DNA of 64,000 nucleotides. Origin: Roseomonas acroporae (GTDB lineage: Bacteria > Pseudomonadota > Alphaproteobacteria > Acetobacterales > Acetobacteraceae). The number at the start of each line of letters is the position of its first letter. Positions within the stretch are counted from its first letter, which is position 1. A program made the translations under genes and the position numbers. This document shows, in pieces, positions 51,901-61,804 of the stretch. A model generated the notes under the pieces. It worked only from the letters and a program-made list of their open reading frames with translations, ran no database searches and had not been told where the DNA came from. The stretch spans positions 1-64,000 of the forward strand of contig NZ_JALPRX010000029.1 of assembly GCF_023223525.1 (NCBI RefSeq). Reading direction: 5' to 3'.

Positions 51901-54119
51901 TGCGCGACGGTGCCGGCGTCATCGGCAGCGTCACCGCCGACAGCAGCGGCGGCTGGAGCTACAGCCTCGCCGGCGCCCCGCTCGGCAACGGCCTCCACGC
52001 GCTGACCGCCACGGCCACCGACGCGGCCGGCAACGTCTCCGCCGCCTCGGCCACCTACGCCGTGGACGTCCTCGCCACCACGATCGCCGCGCCCGCCATC
52101 GACAGCATCCCCGCCCTCGGCAACCAGGCGCTGTCGCAGATCAGCGGCACCGCGCCGGCGGGCAGCCACGTCGCCGTCGCCAACGGCGGCACCGAGCTCG
52201 GCACCGCCACCGCAGACGGCAGCGGCCACTGGACCCTGACGCTCGACTCCCCGCTCGGCGAGGGCAGCCACAGCCTCGGCGCCGTGGCGATGGACCTCTA
52301 CGGCAACACCGCCGGCACTGCCGTCAACACCGACTTCACCATCGACCTCACCCCGCCGGCCGCGCCGGGCGCCATCGGCATCGCGCCCGATGACGGCCTG
52401 CTGCCGACCGACGGCATCGTCCACAACGGCGCGCTGACCCTCTCGGGCACCGCCGAGGCGGGCATCACCGTCGTGCTGCGCGACGGCAACACCCAGCTCG
52501 GCACCGCCGTCGCCGACCAGGCCGGCCAGTGGCACTACACCCTCGCCACCCCGCTCGCCGAGGGCAGCCACGCGCTGAGCGTCACCGCCCGGGACGCCGC
52601 CGGCAACGAATCGGCCGCCAGCGGCCGCACGGTGGTGGTCGACCAGACCGCCCCCGGCGCCCCGGTGCTGCTCGGCATCACCCCCGACAACGGCGTCTCC
52701 GCCCATGACGGGCTGACCAGCACCGGCGCCGTCACCGTCCACGGCACCGCCGAGGCCGGCAGCACGGTCGCCGTCTACGAAGGGCTGGTCTATCTCGGCC
52801 CGGCCCAGACCGGCCAGGACGGCCACTGGAGCCTGACGCTCGCCGCCCCGCTCGCCGAGGGCAGCCACGGCCTGACCGCGGTGGCGCTGGACGCGGCGGG
52901 CAACGTCTCCGCCCTCTCGGCAGCCTACACCGTCACGGTCGACACCACCGCCCCCGGCCTGCCCACCTTCGACCCCATCGCCGGCCTGCGCGCCGACGGC
53001 TCGGTGCGTGGTGGCGGCCTGCTGCTCGAGGGCAGCGGCAGCCTCGGCACCCAGGTGCTGGTCCAGGACGGCAACACCACCCTCGGCACCGCCACGGTGG
53101 ACAATGCCGGCCACTGGCAGCTCGACCTCGCCGGCACGCCGCTCGCCTTCGGTACGCACAGCCTCACCGCCCGCGCCGTCGACGCGGCCGGCAACCTCTC
53201 GGCCGCCACCATGCCCGAGGCGGTGCACGTCCTCACCCCCGCCGCCCACACCGCCTCCGACGGCGACGGCGACGGGCGCACCGACCTCCTGGTGCAGCAG
53301 GCGGGCACCAGCAACGTCGTGTTCTTCACCATGGACGCCAACCACGTCACCAGCGGCACCTTCACCGGCGCCCCGGGCGAGGGCTGGCACGCCGTGGCCA
53401 TGGCCGACTTCGACGGCAACGGCCAGGCCGACCTGCTGCTGCGCCAGCCCGACGGCTCGCTGGTCGAGTGGACGCTGCAGAACGGCCAGCTCCAGGCCAG
53501 CAACCTTGTCGCCCCGCTCGAGAACAGCTGGCGCGTGGCCGGCACCGGCGACCTCGACGGCGACGGCCGCAGCGACATCCTGCTCCAGCACGAGAGCGGC
53601 GACGTCGTCATGTTCGCCATGAACGGCGCCGCCATCACCGGCGGCGCCCTGCTCAGCCACCTCGACCCGAGCTGGACGGTGCTCGGCACCGGCGACTTCG
53701 ACGGCAACGGCCGCAGCGACATCCTGCTGCGCAACAGCGACGGCACCGTCGCCGAGTGGCAGGTCGCCAACGGCCAGGTCAGCGGGGGCGGCCTCGTCGC
53801 CATGATCGGCGACGACTGGACCTTCAAGGCCGCCGCCGACTTCGCCGGCACCGGCCACGACGACATGCTCTGGCAGGACGCCCAGGGCAACCTCGCCCTG
53901 TTCACCATGAACGGCCACGAGATCACCGCGGGCTACCGCCCCGGCCAGCTGCCCACCGGCTGGACCCTCCAGGCCACCGGCGACTACGACGGCAACGGCA
54001 CCGCCGACCTCATCCTCCGCGACGCCGGCGGCAACCTCGCCATCTGGACCTTCGCCAACCAGCAGCTCGCCCAGATCGGCGCCGCCGGGCACATCGGCTC
54101 CGACTGGAGCATCGTGTGA
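48987..54119 (+). CDS. Giant Ig-like repeat exoprotein with C-terminal FG-GAP repeats
   Basis: The protein has 1710 residues, with AGGAG 12 nt before the ATG. The layout is as follows. Residues 1-115 are a carbohydrate-binding-like module (NIITNGDFSTDTSGWSLG). Residues 125-220 are an Ig-like module (TADATGIADADGI...YQWERDDGQGGWTAIGGATDGTYTLSQADAGHQVRAVASY). Residues 225-340 are another strand-rich module (DTIDITVTMSEAVTLNGG). Then come about 11 Bap-like Ig units of near 98 residues (345-1410), each with TPDNG...GTAEAGSTVxVYEG...GxWSL...LAEGSHxLTATATDxAGN. Finally there are FG-GAP/VCBS-like calcium-loop units (1420-1710: DGDGDGRTDLLVQQ, DFDGNGQADLLLRQ and others). There is no signal peptide, so export is probably type I through a C-terminal signal, which is inference. 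It is a likely adhesin or biofilm matrix protein. No secretion genes are nearby. Confidence 0.9.
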   Translation: MSANIITNGDFSTDTSGWSLGAGATYIPGYYVEFNMGGSLTYNTPIANAGTYTLSFDLFTYLPSDAVDVLINGAPVTTAYGVMFSFSTPLTLGAGDVLSFQNSLANSYYTDIDNISLTLANSVPTSGPTLLGNATEGQILTADATGIADADGISPGAVGYQWERDDGQGGWTAIGGATDGTYTLSQADAGHQVRAVASYIDDGGTAESIASTPTAVVDALPRVSGVSVTNTSGEQWPAYFNAGDTIDITVTMSEAVTLNGGVATLILSNGAVVTAGSVSGVGNDQLVFHYTVADGQDAPSIDAIGLSLDGGATLVDANGNAAVLAIAPMPLLDGPWPITIDTTPPTGVPTITHISPDGGFDGSDGMTSTGAVTVYGTATSGAWVHVYDGTTLLGTAIAGPNGEWSYAPGTAFSQGTHSLTAREFDDAGNESTASAVFDVEVHTASVATPTLDSVDALVNALPGVSGTGIAGTQIILSGGGLAQPLTTTVQQDGTWHIDLAPGAVPDGNQTLTATAMDPWGNTSAGASRSFVLDSTAPAAPVVASITPDTGTVGDGQTATGAVTVHGTAEANSTVVLYDGDNYIGQAVADNGGNWSISLAAHPLAEGSHGLSATASDAAGNYSDISATRTVVVDTVAPALPVIGGVTPDNGLSATDRITNTTTPHITGTAEAGSKVIVFDGSTSLGTTFADSSGNWSLSLATHPLSLGTHNIRAGATDGAGNYSGLSATTTVTIDTVAPAAPVGTALLPDTGLSDHDGITSTGAVSIQGTAESGSTVRVYEGQTLLGSATTDTQGVWSLDLTLAEGSHNLSATATDVAGNVSGGNPVGMLVIDLTNPAEPVVTAISPDSGASASDGITNTGAVTLSGTAEAGSTVKVYEGQTLLGSATATGGHWSIATTLAEGSHSLTATATDTAGNVSTAAAADVTVDLTAPASPQITGLTNDEGFSAIDGQTRLGNGTLSGTAEADATVILRDGAGVIGSVTADSSGGWSYSLAGAPLGNGLHALTATATDAAGNVSAASATYAVDVLATTIAAPAIDSIPALGNQALSQISGTAPAGSHVAVANGGTELGTATADGSGHWTLTLDSPLGEGSHSLGAVAMDLYGNTAGTAVNTDFTIDLTPPAAPGAIGIAPDDGLLPTDGIVHNGALTLSGTAEAGITVVLRDGNTQLGTAVADQAGQWHYTLATPLAEGSHALSVTARDAAGNESAASGRTVVVDQTAPGAPVLLGITPDNGVSAHDGLTSTGAVTVHGTAEAGSTVAVYEGLVYLGPAQTGQDGHWSLTLAAPLAEGSHGLTAVALDAAGNVSALSAAYTVTVDTTAPGLPTFDPIAGLRADGSVRGGGLLLEGSGSLGTQVLVQDGNTTLGTATVDNAGHWQLDLAGTPLAFGTHSLTARAVDAAGNLSAATMPEAVHVLTPAAHTASDGDGDGRTDLLVQQAGTSNVVFFTMDANHVTSGTFTGAPGEGWHAVAMADFDGNGQADLLLRQPDGSLVEWTLQNGQLQASNLVAPLENSWRVAGTGDLDGDGRSDILLQHESGDVVMFAMNGAAITGGALLSHLDPSWTVLGTGDFDGNGRSDILLRNSDGTVAEWQVANGQVSGGGLVAMIGDDWTFKAAADFAGTGHDDMLWQDAQGNLALFTMNGHEITAGYRPGQLPTGWTLQATGDYDGNGTADLILRDAGGNLAIWTFANQQLAQIGAAGHIGSDWSIV

Positions 54120-54243
54120 CGGGCCGGCGTCCGATCCGCCGCTGACGCGCCGCCGCCTCGCCACCGGCAGGCGGCGGCAAGTCGGCCCCCACGCGGAACG
54201 GCATGAACGCCGACCGGGCCAGCAGAGCGCCGGCGGCGGGATC

Positions 54244-54281
54244 GGGGCGGGCCACACACGGTGCGGCCCGCCCCTTCTAAT
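54244..54281 (+). terminator. Rho-independent terminator of the exoprotein gene
   Basis: A 10-bp perfect GC stem (GGGGCGGGCC and GGCCCGCCCC) around an 11-nt loop is followed by TTCTAAT, 125 bp after the stop codon. Confidence 0.75.
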
Positions 54282-54399
54282 CGGCCACGCTCGAGATCGG
54301 CCGGCGCCGGCCAGGCCGGTCGGCGCCGTCAGGGCGGCGGGACACCATGCGAGCCTGCCCCCCGGCCATCCGTCCGGGCACGAACCTCCGGAGGCCTGC

Positions 54400-54960
54400 T
54401 CAACCCTCCCCGCCCGCCTCGATCATCCGGCGCAACGTGTAGAGCGCCGCCATGCGCTCGGCCGGGTTGAGCGGGCCCAGCGTCTCCTCGGTGATGCGCC
54501 GGACGCTCGGGATCATCGCCGAGAGCAGCGCCCGCCCGGCCGGCGTCAGGCTCAGGATCACCTTGCGCCGGTCGCCGGCATCGGCGAGCGCCGCCAGCAG
54601 GCCGCGACGGCGCAGACGCTCGATGATGCCGCGGATGGTCGCCTGGTCGATGCCGGTGGCGCGGATCAGATCGGTCTGCGTGCCGGGCCCGAGGTCGTGC
54701 AGGGCGCACAGGGTCACGAACTGCACCGAGGTGAGGTGCGGGTCGGCGCTCAGGCGCTGGAAGATGGCGAGGTGGCGCTGGTAGGCGCGGCGCAGCAGGT
54801 AGCCGATCTGCTGCGCGAAGTCGTATCCCTCCAGCGCCGCGGCGCCCTCCGGCACCGCCGCCGGCGGCCGGGTCGCCATCCCGACCGGGTCGCCGCTGCC
54901 GGGCTGGTCGCCCGTGGGCTGCCGGATCGCCGTCCGGTGTCTGGTGGTCGATCGTGCCAT
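54400..54960 (-). CDS. MarR-family regulator of the nicotinate genes (NicR-like)
   Basis: The protein has 186 residues. A 40-residue unstructured N-terminus precedes the core EGYDFAQQIGYLLRRAYQRHLAIFQRLSADPHLTSVQFVTLCALHDLGPGTQTDLIRATGIDQATIRGIIERLRRRGLLAALADAGDRRKVILSLTPAG (residues 44-145), a typical MarR winged helix. In Pseudomonas putida the MarR-type NicR represses nicC and nicX in response to 6-hydroxynicotinate. Location 190 bp downstream of nicX in the same direction, with nicC divergent, supports an equivalent role, which is inference. Confidence 0.85.
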   Translation of the reverse strand: MARSTTRHRTAIRQPTGDQPGSGDPVGMATRPPAAVPEGAAALEGYDFAQQIGYLLRRAYQRHLAIFQRLSADPHLTSVQFVTLCALHDLGPGTQTDLIRATGIDQATIRGIIERLRRRGLLAALADAGDRRKVILSLTPAGRALLSAMIPSVRRITEETLGPLNPAERMAALYTLRRMIEAGGEG

Positions 54961-55102
54961 GGCGCGCCGGCTATGCGCGAAGGCGGCCGGCCGGACAAGA
55001 CCGGCACGATGCGGGCGGCGCGGCGACGGATGATCGGCCGTCCCCGCCCCGCCCTGGCCGCCTCGCGACCGCCCCCCTAGCGGGCGTCCCTCCCATGAGC
55101 GT

Positions 55103-55130
55103 CCCCCTCATGGTCATCCCCCTCATGGTC
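55103..55130 (+). repeat. Short tandem repeat downstream of nicX
   Basis: Two copies of CCCCCTCATGGTC (55103-55115 and 55118-55130) have a 15-bp period, with partial variants on both sides (CCATGAGCGTC, CGCGCCATGAG). The CATGG/CCATG parts can pair, so it may act as a weak hairpin between nicX and the regulator gene. Confidence 0.7.
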
Positions 55131-55152
55131 GCGCCATGAGGCGCCCGCCGCC

Positions 55153-56205
55153 TCAGCGCGGCAGCGAGGCCGCCGGGGCCACCACCTTGCCGCCAGCCAC
55201 CACCAGCTCGCCGTCCAGCGCCACGTCGCAGCCGCGCAGGGGGATGTCCATGTGGCAGGGCGTCTTGCGGCTGCCGCCGACCTCGGTGTTGGGGCCGGTG
55301 GAGAACAGGAAATTGCCGGCGTAGGCACGGGCATCCATGCCGATGCCGTCGTTCTTGTCGTGCAGGCCGAGCGCGGTCCACTGCGCGCGGTCCTGCAGGC
55401 CCCAGCCGAGGTGGGAGATGCCGTACACCTCGGGATCCTTGAAGTAGGCCATGTAGTCGCGCAGGTACTCGGCCTCGAAGCCGCCATGGATGCCGCGCAC
55501 GAAGCCGCCCTGGATCTCCAGCGTGATCCGCTCGCGCGCATAGGTCTTGAAGGGCAGCAGGATGTCGCCGACGTCGATCACCAGGGTGCCCTCGGCGGTC
55601 TCCTCGTTCGGCCAGGTGAACAGGAAGCCGCTCGGCCAGTGGTCCCAGCGGCCGGGGGCGTCGGCGAAGCCGTATTCCGTGACCGTCGGGTACTGGCCGA
55701 GGGTGGCGCGGAAGTCGCTGCCGGCCTTCGACGTCACCGAGATCGAGCGCGCCTTCTGCAGCACCGCGGCGGCGGCCTCGACGCGCTCCTTGTCCTGCAT
55801 GGTGGGCAGCATGCGCGCCAGCAGCTCCGGCGGCTCGACGGCGAGCAGCATGCGGGTGCCGGTCTTCAGGATCTGCTCCTGCTCGGGCGAGTGGAGCAGC
55901 ATCATCGTGTCCACGATCAGGTCGGCGCATTCCAGCGCGCGCTGCGCCGCCTTGTGGCCGGTCAGCGCCGTGTCGCCGCAATAGCCGGTGAGGTCGTTGC
56001 CCATGGCGCGCGGGTGGTTGAAGGAGGGCAGCTCGACGCCGAACACCCGGGCGCCGAGGCGCTGCGCGGCCGCCATCGCCGCGCGCACGGTGCGCTGGTT
56101 CGAGTAGTGGCTGCTCAGCACCGCCACGCTCTGCGTCTCGTCGACCTTGGACAGGCGCAGCACGTGCTCGAACATCTGCGTGAGCTCGGTGTCGCTGACG
56201 GGCAT
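55153..56205 (-). CDS. nicX: 2,5-dihydroxypyridine 5,6-dioxygenase
   Basis: The protein has 350 residues from the ATG at 56205, the same length as the Pseudomonas enzyme as I recall it. NicX opens the ring of 2,5-dihydroxypyridine to N-formylmaleamate in aerobic nicotinate degradation. It is a mononuclear Fe(II) enzyme related to M29 aminopeptidases. The sequence is distinctive: MPVSDTELTQMFEHVLRLSKVDETQSVAVL, VELPSFNHPRAMGNDLTGYCGDTALTG, DTMMLLHSPEQEQILKTGTRMLLAVEPPELLARMLP, TEYGFADAPGRWDHWPSGFLFTWPNEETAEGTLVIDVGDILLPFKTY and FLFSTGPNTEVGGSRKTPCHMDIPLRGCD. Likely iron ligands are the late His/Asp residues (near 265, 318 and 320). It diverges from nicC, whose product is its substrate. Confidence 0.95.
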   Translation of the reverse strand: MPVSDTELTQMFEHVLRLSKVDETQSVAVLSSHYSNQRTVRAAMAAAQRLGARVFGVELPSFNHPRAMGNDLTGYCGDTALTGHKAAQRALECADLIVDTMMLLHSPEQEQILKTGTRMLLAVEPPELLARMLPTMQDKERVEAAAAVLQKARSISVTSKAGSDFRATLGQYPTVTEYGFADAPGRWDHWPSGFLFTWPNEETAEGTLVIDVGDILLPFKTYARERITLEIQGGFVRGIHGGFEAEYLRDYMAYFKDPEVYGISHLGWGLQDRAQWTALGLHDKNDGIGMDARAYAGNFLFSTGPNTEVGGSRKTPCHMDIPLRGCDVALDGELVVAGGKVVAPAASLPR

Positions 56206-57698
<1,493 letters not shown>

Positions 57699-57742
57699 GA
57701 GCCGCCGGCAAACAGCCTCCGGAAGACCCGGGGCGGTTCACC

Positions 57743-57777
57743 AGCGGCGCGCCGCGTGGCGGTGACGGCGCGCCGCT
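57743..57777. terminator. Bidirectional hairpin between nicC and RTX-like gene
   Basis: A perfect 12-bp stem (AGCGGCGCGCCG and CGGCGCGCCGCT) around an 11-nt loop lies in the 83-bp gap between the convergent stops. Confidence 0.65.
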
Positions 57778-57781
57778 TGCA

Positions 57782-60700
57782 TCAGACGAGGTGCCAGCTC
57801 GTGTCGAGCGAGGCGACCTGCCCGCCGCCGATGACCTGCGTGCCGTTCATCTCCCAGACCACCAGGGCGCCGTTGCTGTTGCGCAACTCGATGTCGGAAC
57901 GGCCATCGCCGTTGTAGTCGCCGATCTTCTCGACATCCCAGGAGCTGTCGAGGGTGGCCACCAGGCCGCCGCCGGCCACCTGCGTGTCCTGCATCTCCCA
58001 GATCAGCAGCGTGCCGTCGTTGTTCCGCCAGAGGATGTCGGAGCGGCCATCGCCGTCGAAATCGCCGACGCCGCGCACGCTCCAGTCGCTGCCGACCGTG
58101 CCGACCAGGCCGCCGCCGGTGAGCTGGCTGCCGTTCAGGTCCCACACCACCACGGCGCCGGCGGTGTTCTGCCAGAGGATGCCGCCCTTGCCGTCGCCGT
58201 CGAAATCGCCGACGCCGCGCACGCTCCAGTCGCTGCCGACCGTGCCGACCAGGCCGCCGCCGGTGAGCTGGCTGCCGTTCAGGTCCCACACCACCACGGC
58301 GCCGGCGGTGTTCTGCCAGAGGATGCCGCCCTTGCCGTCGCCGTCGAAATCGCCGACGCCGCGCACGCTCCAGTCGCTGCCGACCGTGCCGACCAGGCCG
58401 CCGCCGGTGAGCTGGCTGCCGTTCAGGTCCCACACCACCACGGCGCCGGCGGTGTTCTGCCAGAGGATGCCGCCCTTGCCGTCGCCGTCGAAATCGCCGA
58501 CGCCGCGCACGCTCCAGTCGCTGCCGACCGTGCCGACCAGGCCGCCGCCGGCGATCTGGCTGCCGTTCATGTCCCAGACCACCGCGGCGCCAGCGGTGTT
58601 CTGCAAGAGGATGTCGGTGCGGCCATCGCCGTCGAAGTCGTAGAGCCCCCTGATGCTCCAGTCGCTGCCGACCGTGCCGATCGCGCCGCCGCCGGTGAGC
58701 TGGCTGCCGTTCAGGTCCCACAGGCCCAGCGTGCCGTTGGCGTTCTGCAGCAGGATGCTGGCCTGGCCGCTGCCGTTGAAGTCGCCGGTGCCGCGCAGGC
58801 TCCAGCTCGCGTCCAGGCTGGCCACCAGCCCGCCGCCGGTGACGGCGTTGCCGGCCATCTGCCAGAGCACGATCGGGCCGGCATCGTTGCGCAGCAGCAG
58901 GTCGGAGGTGCCGTTGGCGTCGCTGTCGCCCGGCGCCGCCTGGCCGATCGCCACCGTGGCGTCGCTGAAGCGCAGCCGCTCGACATGGGCGAGCGTGTCG
59001 GTGCCGTCGCTGCTCGACACGGTCCAGGAATTGTCGGCGTTGTGGGTGAGGGTCGCGCTGGCGCGCGTGGCGTTGATGATCGCCGTGTCGAGGCCGGCGC
59101 CGCCGTCGATATAGTCGTTGCCGGCTCCGCCCTCGATCAGGTCCGGCTTGCCGTCGCCGACGATGATGTCGGCATAGCCCGAGCCGCGCACGGAGTGGAT
59201 GCTGACCAGCGTGTCGAGCCCGCCCCAGCCGTCGATCGCCTGGCCGTTGGGCAGGTTCACCGCGACGCCGGCGGGGTCGTTGACGTAGTCGGCCGTGACC
59301 AGCGAATGGTCGTCGGGCGCGCGCAGGATGTCGTTGCCCTGCCGGCCCTGGAGCATGGAGCGCGTGGCGCCGAGGTCGATTCCGGTCATGTCGTCGGCGA
59401 AGGTGGAGCCGGCGACGCCCTGGATGTTGGCGAGCGCGTCGGTGCCGCCCCACATGTTGGTGGCGGTCTGGTGCGAGAGATCGACCGTGACGCCGTGCGT
59501 CGGCGTGTCCTCGCCACCGGCGAAATAGACGTAGCCGACGTAGTTGTAGCCGCCGCGGCCGTCGATGGTGTTGTTGCCGGCGCCGCCGCCCAGGATGTCG
59601 TCGCCGGCCGAGCCATACACCGTGTCGTTGCCGCCGCTGGCATAGGCGCGGGTGATGTTGGCCAGCGTGTCGGTCACGCCGCCGGTCTTGACGATGGTGC
59701 CGGCGGCGAGGTCGATCGTGATGTTGTCGCTGCTCTGGTACACCACGGTGTTGAGGCCGCCGCGCCCGTCGATGGTGTGGGCGCCGGAGGAGACCACCTG
59801 GAACACGTCGTTGCCGGCGCTGCCGAGCAGCGTGTCGTTGTAGGAGGTGCCCTGCACCCGCACCACGCCGATCAGCGTGTCGGTGGTGCCCCAGCCGTCG
59901 CTGGCGGTGCCGGCGGCGAGGTCCACCGTGACGGCGTTGGGGCTGTCCTGGTAGTCGACGGTGATGTTGGTGCTGTTCTGGCCGTTGATGGTGTCGTTGC
60001 CGGCCTCGCCCCGCAGGCGCAGGGAAAGGAAGCTGCTGCCAGCGTAGCCGATCAGCGTGTCGTTGCCGTTGGTGCCGAGGACCTGGTTGATGTTGGTCAG
60101 CGTGTCGGTGCCGCCCTCGGCCTTGGTCACCGTCGCGGTGCCGGGGGCGGTGAAGGTGACGGAGACGCTGGTACCGGAGTACTGGGTGTTGCGGTAATCC
60201 ATCGTGTTGCGGTTGGTGGTGTCGCCGCCGTCGACGCTGTCGCTGCCGAGGGAGCCGATGAAGGTGTCGCCGGTGGCCGAGCCGACCAGGATGTCGTTGT
60301 AGGCCGAGCCGCGGACGACGTGGATGTTCACCAGCGTATCGGTGTAGCCCCAGCCATCGGTGGCAGAGCCGGTGGTAAGGTTGACGGTGACGCCGGCCGG
60401 ATCGGAGATGTAGTCGGCGGTGGCGTAGTTGCTGGCGGAGGGGGCACGCAGCGTGTCGTTGCCCTGCATGCCTCGCAGGTAGCTGTAGTTGCTTCCGGAC
60501 CGGCCGGTCAGGTCGTCGGCGAACTGGGAGCCTTCGACATGCTGGATCGCCGTCAGCGTGTCGGTGCCGTCCCAGGGGTTGGTCGCGGTGCCGGTGGTGA
60601 GGTTTACGGTCGCCCCATGCGTGCCGGCTCCATAAGTGCCATCAAAGAAATTATCGTACTTCACCCAATCCGATCCGCCGCCTCCTATGATTGTGTTGTT

Positions 60701-61474
60701 GCCGGCGAGGCCAAAGAACGATTCGTTTACGGCTGAACCCCTCAAGACATCATTGTAGCTGGTCGCGACAAAAGTCTGGATGTTGCTCAGCGTGTCATAG
60801 ACGCCGTTATGGCTGACTTGATTTGATGCTTGACTCATGTCGACACTGATCGCAGCCCCGACATAGGAGTAGACGACGAGGTTTGTGCCGCCTGCTCCAT
60901 CCACAATATTTGCGCCGGAACCGAGGACGAAGCTGTCGTTGCCCGCGCTGCCTAAGACTGTGTCTCCAGCATTGTTGCCCCAAACCTTGCGAACATTGAT
61001 CAGCGTATCGCTCATGCCGGCGGCGGTCGCCGTGCCGGCTGTCAGGTTGATCGTGATCGATCCTGCAATACTGCGGAAGTCAGCGACATTCGTACCCAGG
61101 CCACGGCCGTCGATCGTATTGGTGCCGAGGCCGGCATCCAGGTTGATGCCAGCGGTGCTGCTGCCATTGCCGGTATAGAGCGTGCTATCACGGCCCGTCA
61201 GGTAGTCGTTGCCCGACCCAGCGCGGATGGTGTCGATGCTTGGTGCTGTGTCGGTACCGATGAGCGTACCATTGTAGTACTTGGCAATCGTGTTCGCGTT
61301 GGTGTTGAAGACAATGGTGACTGGAACACCATTATACGTCAGAGCTGAGTAGTCCAGCAGATCGTACCCGCCGCCGGTGACAATGGTGTCGCTTCCGAGA
61401 CTACCGACGAAAATATCAGCCCCGGCTGTGCCCGTCAGCGTGTCATTGCCGGCGGTACCTATGTAGGTTGCCAT
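57782..61474 (-). CDS. RTX-like calcium-binding exoprotein with C-terminal FG-GAP repeats
   Basis: The protein has 1230 residues and no signal peptide. The first 860 residues contain degenerate haemolysin-type repeats spread between beta-rich spacers, for example GTAGNDTLTGTAGADIFVGSLGSDTI, GSAGNDSFVLGSGANIVDGAGG, GNDTVYGSAGDDILGGGAGNNTIDGRGG and IEGGAGNDYIDGGAGLDT. The spacers themselves recur (GVTVNLTTGSATDGWGYTDTLVNIHVVRGSAYNDILVG). Residues 870-1230 are about eight FG-GAP/VCBS-like units of 48 residues (GDFDGDGKGGILWQNTAGAVVVWDLNGSQLTGGGLVGTVGSDWSVRG), several identical. It ends SLDTSWHLV. RTX proteins leave by type I secretion and fold on binding Ca2+; none of that machinery is encoded here. 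The 5' end is clearly AT-richer than the rest. Confidence 0.9.
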   Translation of the reverse strand: MATYIGTAGNDTLTGTAGADIFVGSLGSDTIVTGGGYDLLDYSALTYNGVPVTIVFNTNANTIAKYYNGTLIGTDTAPSIDTIRAGSGNDYLTGRDSTLYTGNGSSTAGINLDAGLGTNTIDGRGLGTNVADFRSIAGSITINLTAGTATAAGMSDTLINVRKVWGNNAGDTVLGSAGNDSFVLGSGANIVDGAGGTNLVVYSYVGAAISVDMSQASNQVSHNGVYDTLSNIQTFVATSYNDVLRGSAVNESFFGLAGNNTIIGGGGSDWVKYDNFFDGTYGAGTHGATVNLTTGTATNPWDGTDTLTAIQHVEGSQFADDLTGRSGSNYSYLRGMQGNDTLRAPSASNYATADYISDPAGVTVNLTTGSATDGWGYTDTLVNIHVVRGSAYNDILVGSATGDTFIGSLGSDSVDGGDTTNRNTMDYRNTQYSGTSVSVTFTAPGTATVTKAEGGTDTLTNINQVLGTNGNDTLIGYAGSSFLSLRLRGEAGNDTINGQNSTNITVDYQDSPNAVTVDLAAGTASDGWGTTDTLIGVVRVQGTSYNDTLLGSAGNDVFQVVSSGAHTIDGRGGLNTVVYQSSDNITIDLAAGTIVKTGGVTDTLANITRAYASGGNDTVYGSAGDDILGGGAGNNTIDGRGGYNYVGYVYFAGGEDTPTHGVTVDLSHQTATNMWGGTDALANIQGVAGSTFADDMTGIDLGATRSMLQGRQGNDILRAPDDHSLVTADYVNDPAGVAVNLPNGQAIDGWGGLDTLVSIHSVRGSGYADIIVGDGKPDLIEGGAGNDYIDGGAGLDTAIINATRASATLTHNADNSWTVSSSDGTDTLAHVERLRFSDATVAIGQAAPGDSDANGTSDLLLRNDAGPIVLWQMAGNAVTGGGLVASLDASWSLRGTGDFNGSGQASILLQNANGTLGLWDLNGSQLTGGGAIGTVGSDWSIRGLYDFDGDGRTDILLQNTAGAAVVWDMNGSQIAGGGLVGTVGSDWSVRGVGDFDGDGKGGILWQNTAGAVVVWDLNGSQLTGGGLVGTVGSDWSVRGVGDFDGDGKGGILWQNTAGAVVVWDLNGSQLTGGGLVGTVGSDWSVRGVGDFDGDGKGGILWQNTAGAVVVWDLNGSQLTGGGLVGTVGSDWSVRGVGDFDGDGRSDILWRNNDGTLLIWEMQDTQVAGGGLVATLDSSWDVEKIGDYNGDGRSDIELRNSNGALVVWEMNGTQVIGGGQVASLDTSWHLV
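58050..58551 (-). repeat. Perfect 144-bp tandem repeats within the exoprotein gene
   Basis: About 3.5 copies of a 144-bp (48-codon) unit occur with no difference that I can see. For example, the same AGGT end of the CCGTTCAGGT segment falls at 58140, 58284 and 58428. Flanking units of the same family are diverged, so this block expanded recently or is kept uniform by recombination. Copy number may vary between strains, and the assembly could be compressed. Confidence 0.92.
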
Positions 61475-61804
61475 CCATCGCGTCCTTAATAGAGTGGCCT
61501 TTGGTCCGATGCTAATACGAAATTAAGTCGATCGCGAAGGAAGTAGGCTAAATCTTCACAAGATGTGATTCATTTAATAATGAGATAATGATTCTGACCG
61601 ACATCCACAGGCTATCTCGTCATCTATGCAATCATTGCAAGAAATATCGAATATTTTCTCGCTTTGCAGTGCCTCTCACGCCCGGGTTGCGGACGCTGCC
61701 GATCCACGGAAGCTCCTGCCTCTGCGATCCGTAGCACGGAGTCAGCCTGTGTCCGCGCGCATCGCGGCATCGGCAGCATGCCTCGACCCCGGTCCCGGCC
61801 GCGT
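61475..61804. promoter_or_regulatory. AT-rich promoter region of the RTX-like gene
   Basis: This is about 330 bp. Bases 61490-61670 are the AT-richest stretch outside the mobile element (AATACGAAATTAAG, CATTTAATAATGAGATAATGATT, AATATCGAATATTTT). Several possible -10 elements are present and none stands out. No gene was recognised; thiD ends at its right edge. Confidence 0.5.

Noticed and set aside
49176-54257. A 1693-codon open frame on the minus strand, antisense to the Ig-like exoprotein
   Set aside because: It is a by-product of repetitive high-GC codons. The product is Gly/Val/Ala/Asp/Arg monotone with no domain, whereas the plus strand gives clear Ig-like and FG-GAP units.
58050-58551. 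Repeats considered as a CRISPR array
   Set aside because: The unit is 144 bp, in frame with coding sequence, and has no unique spacers.
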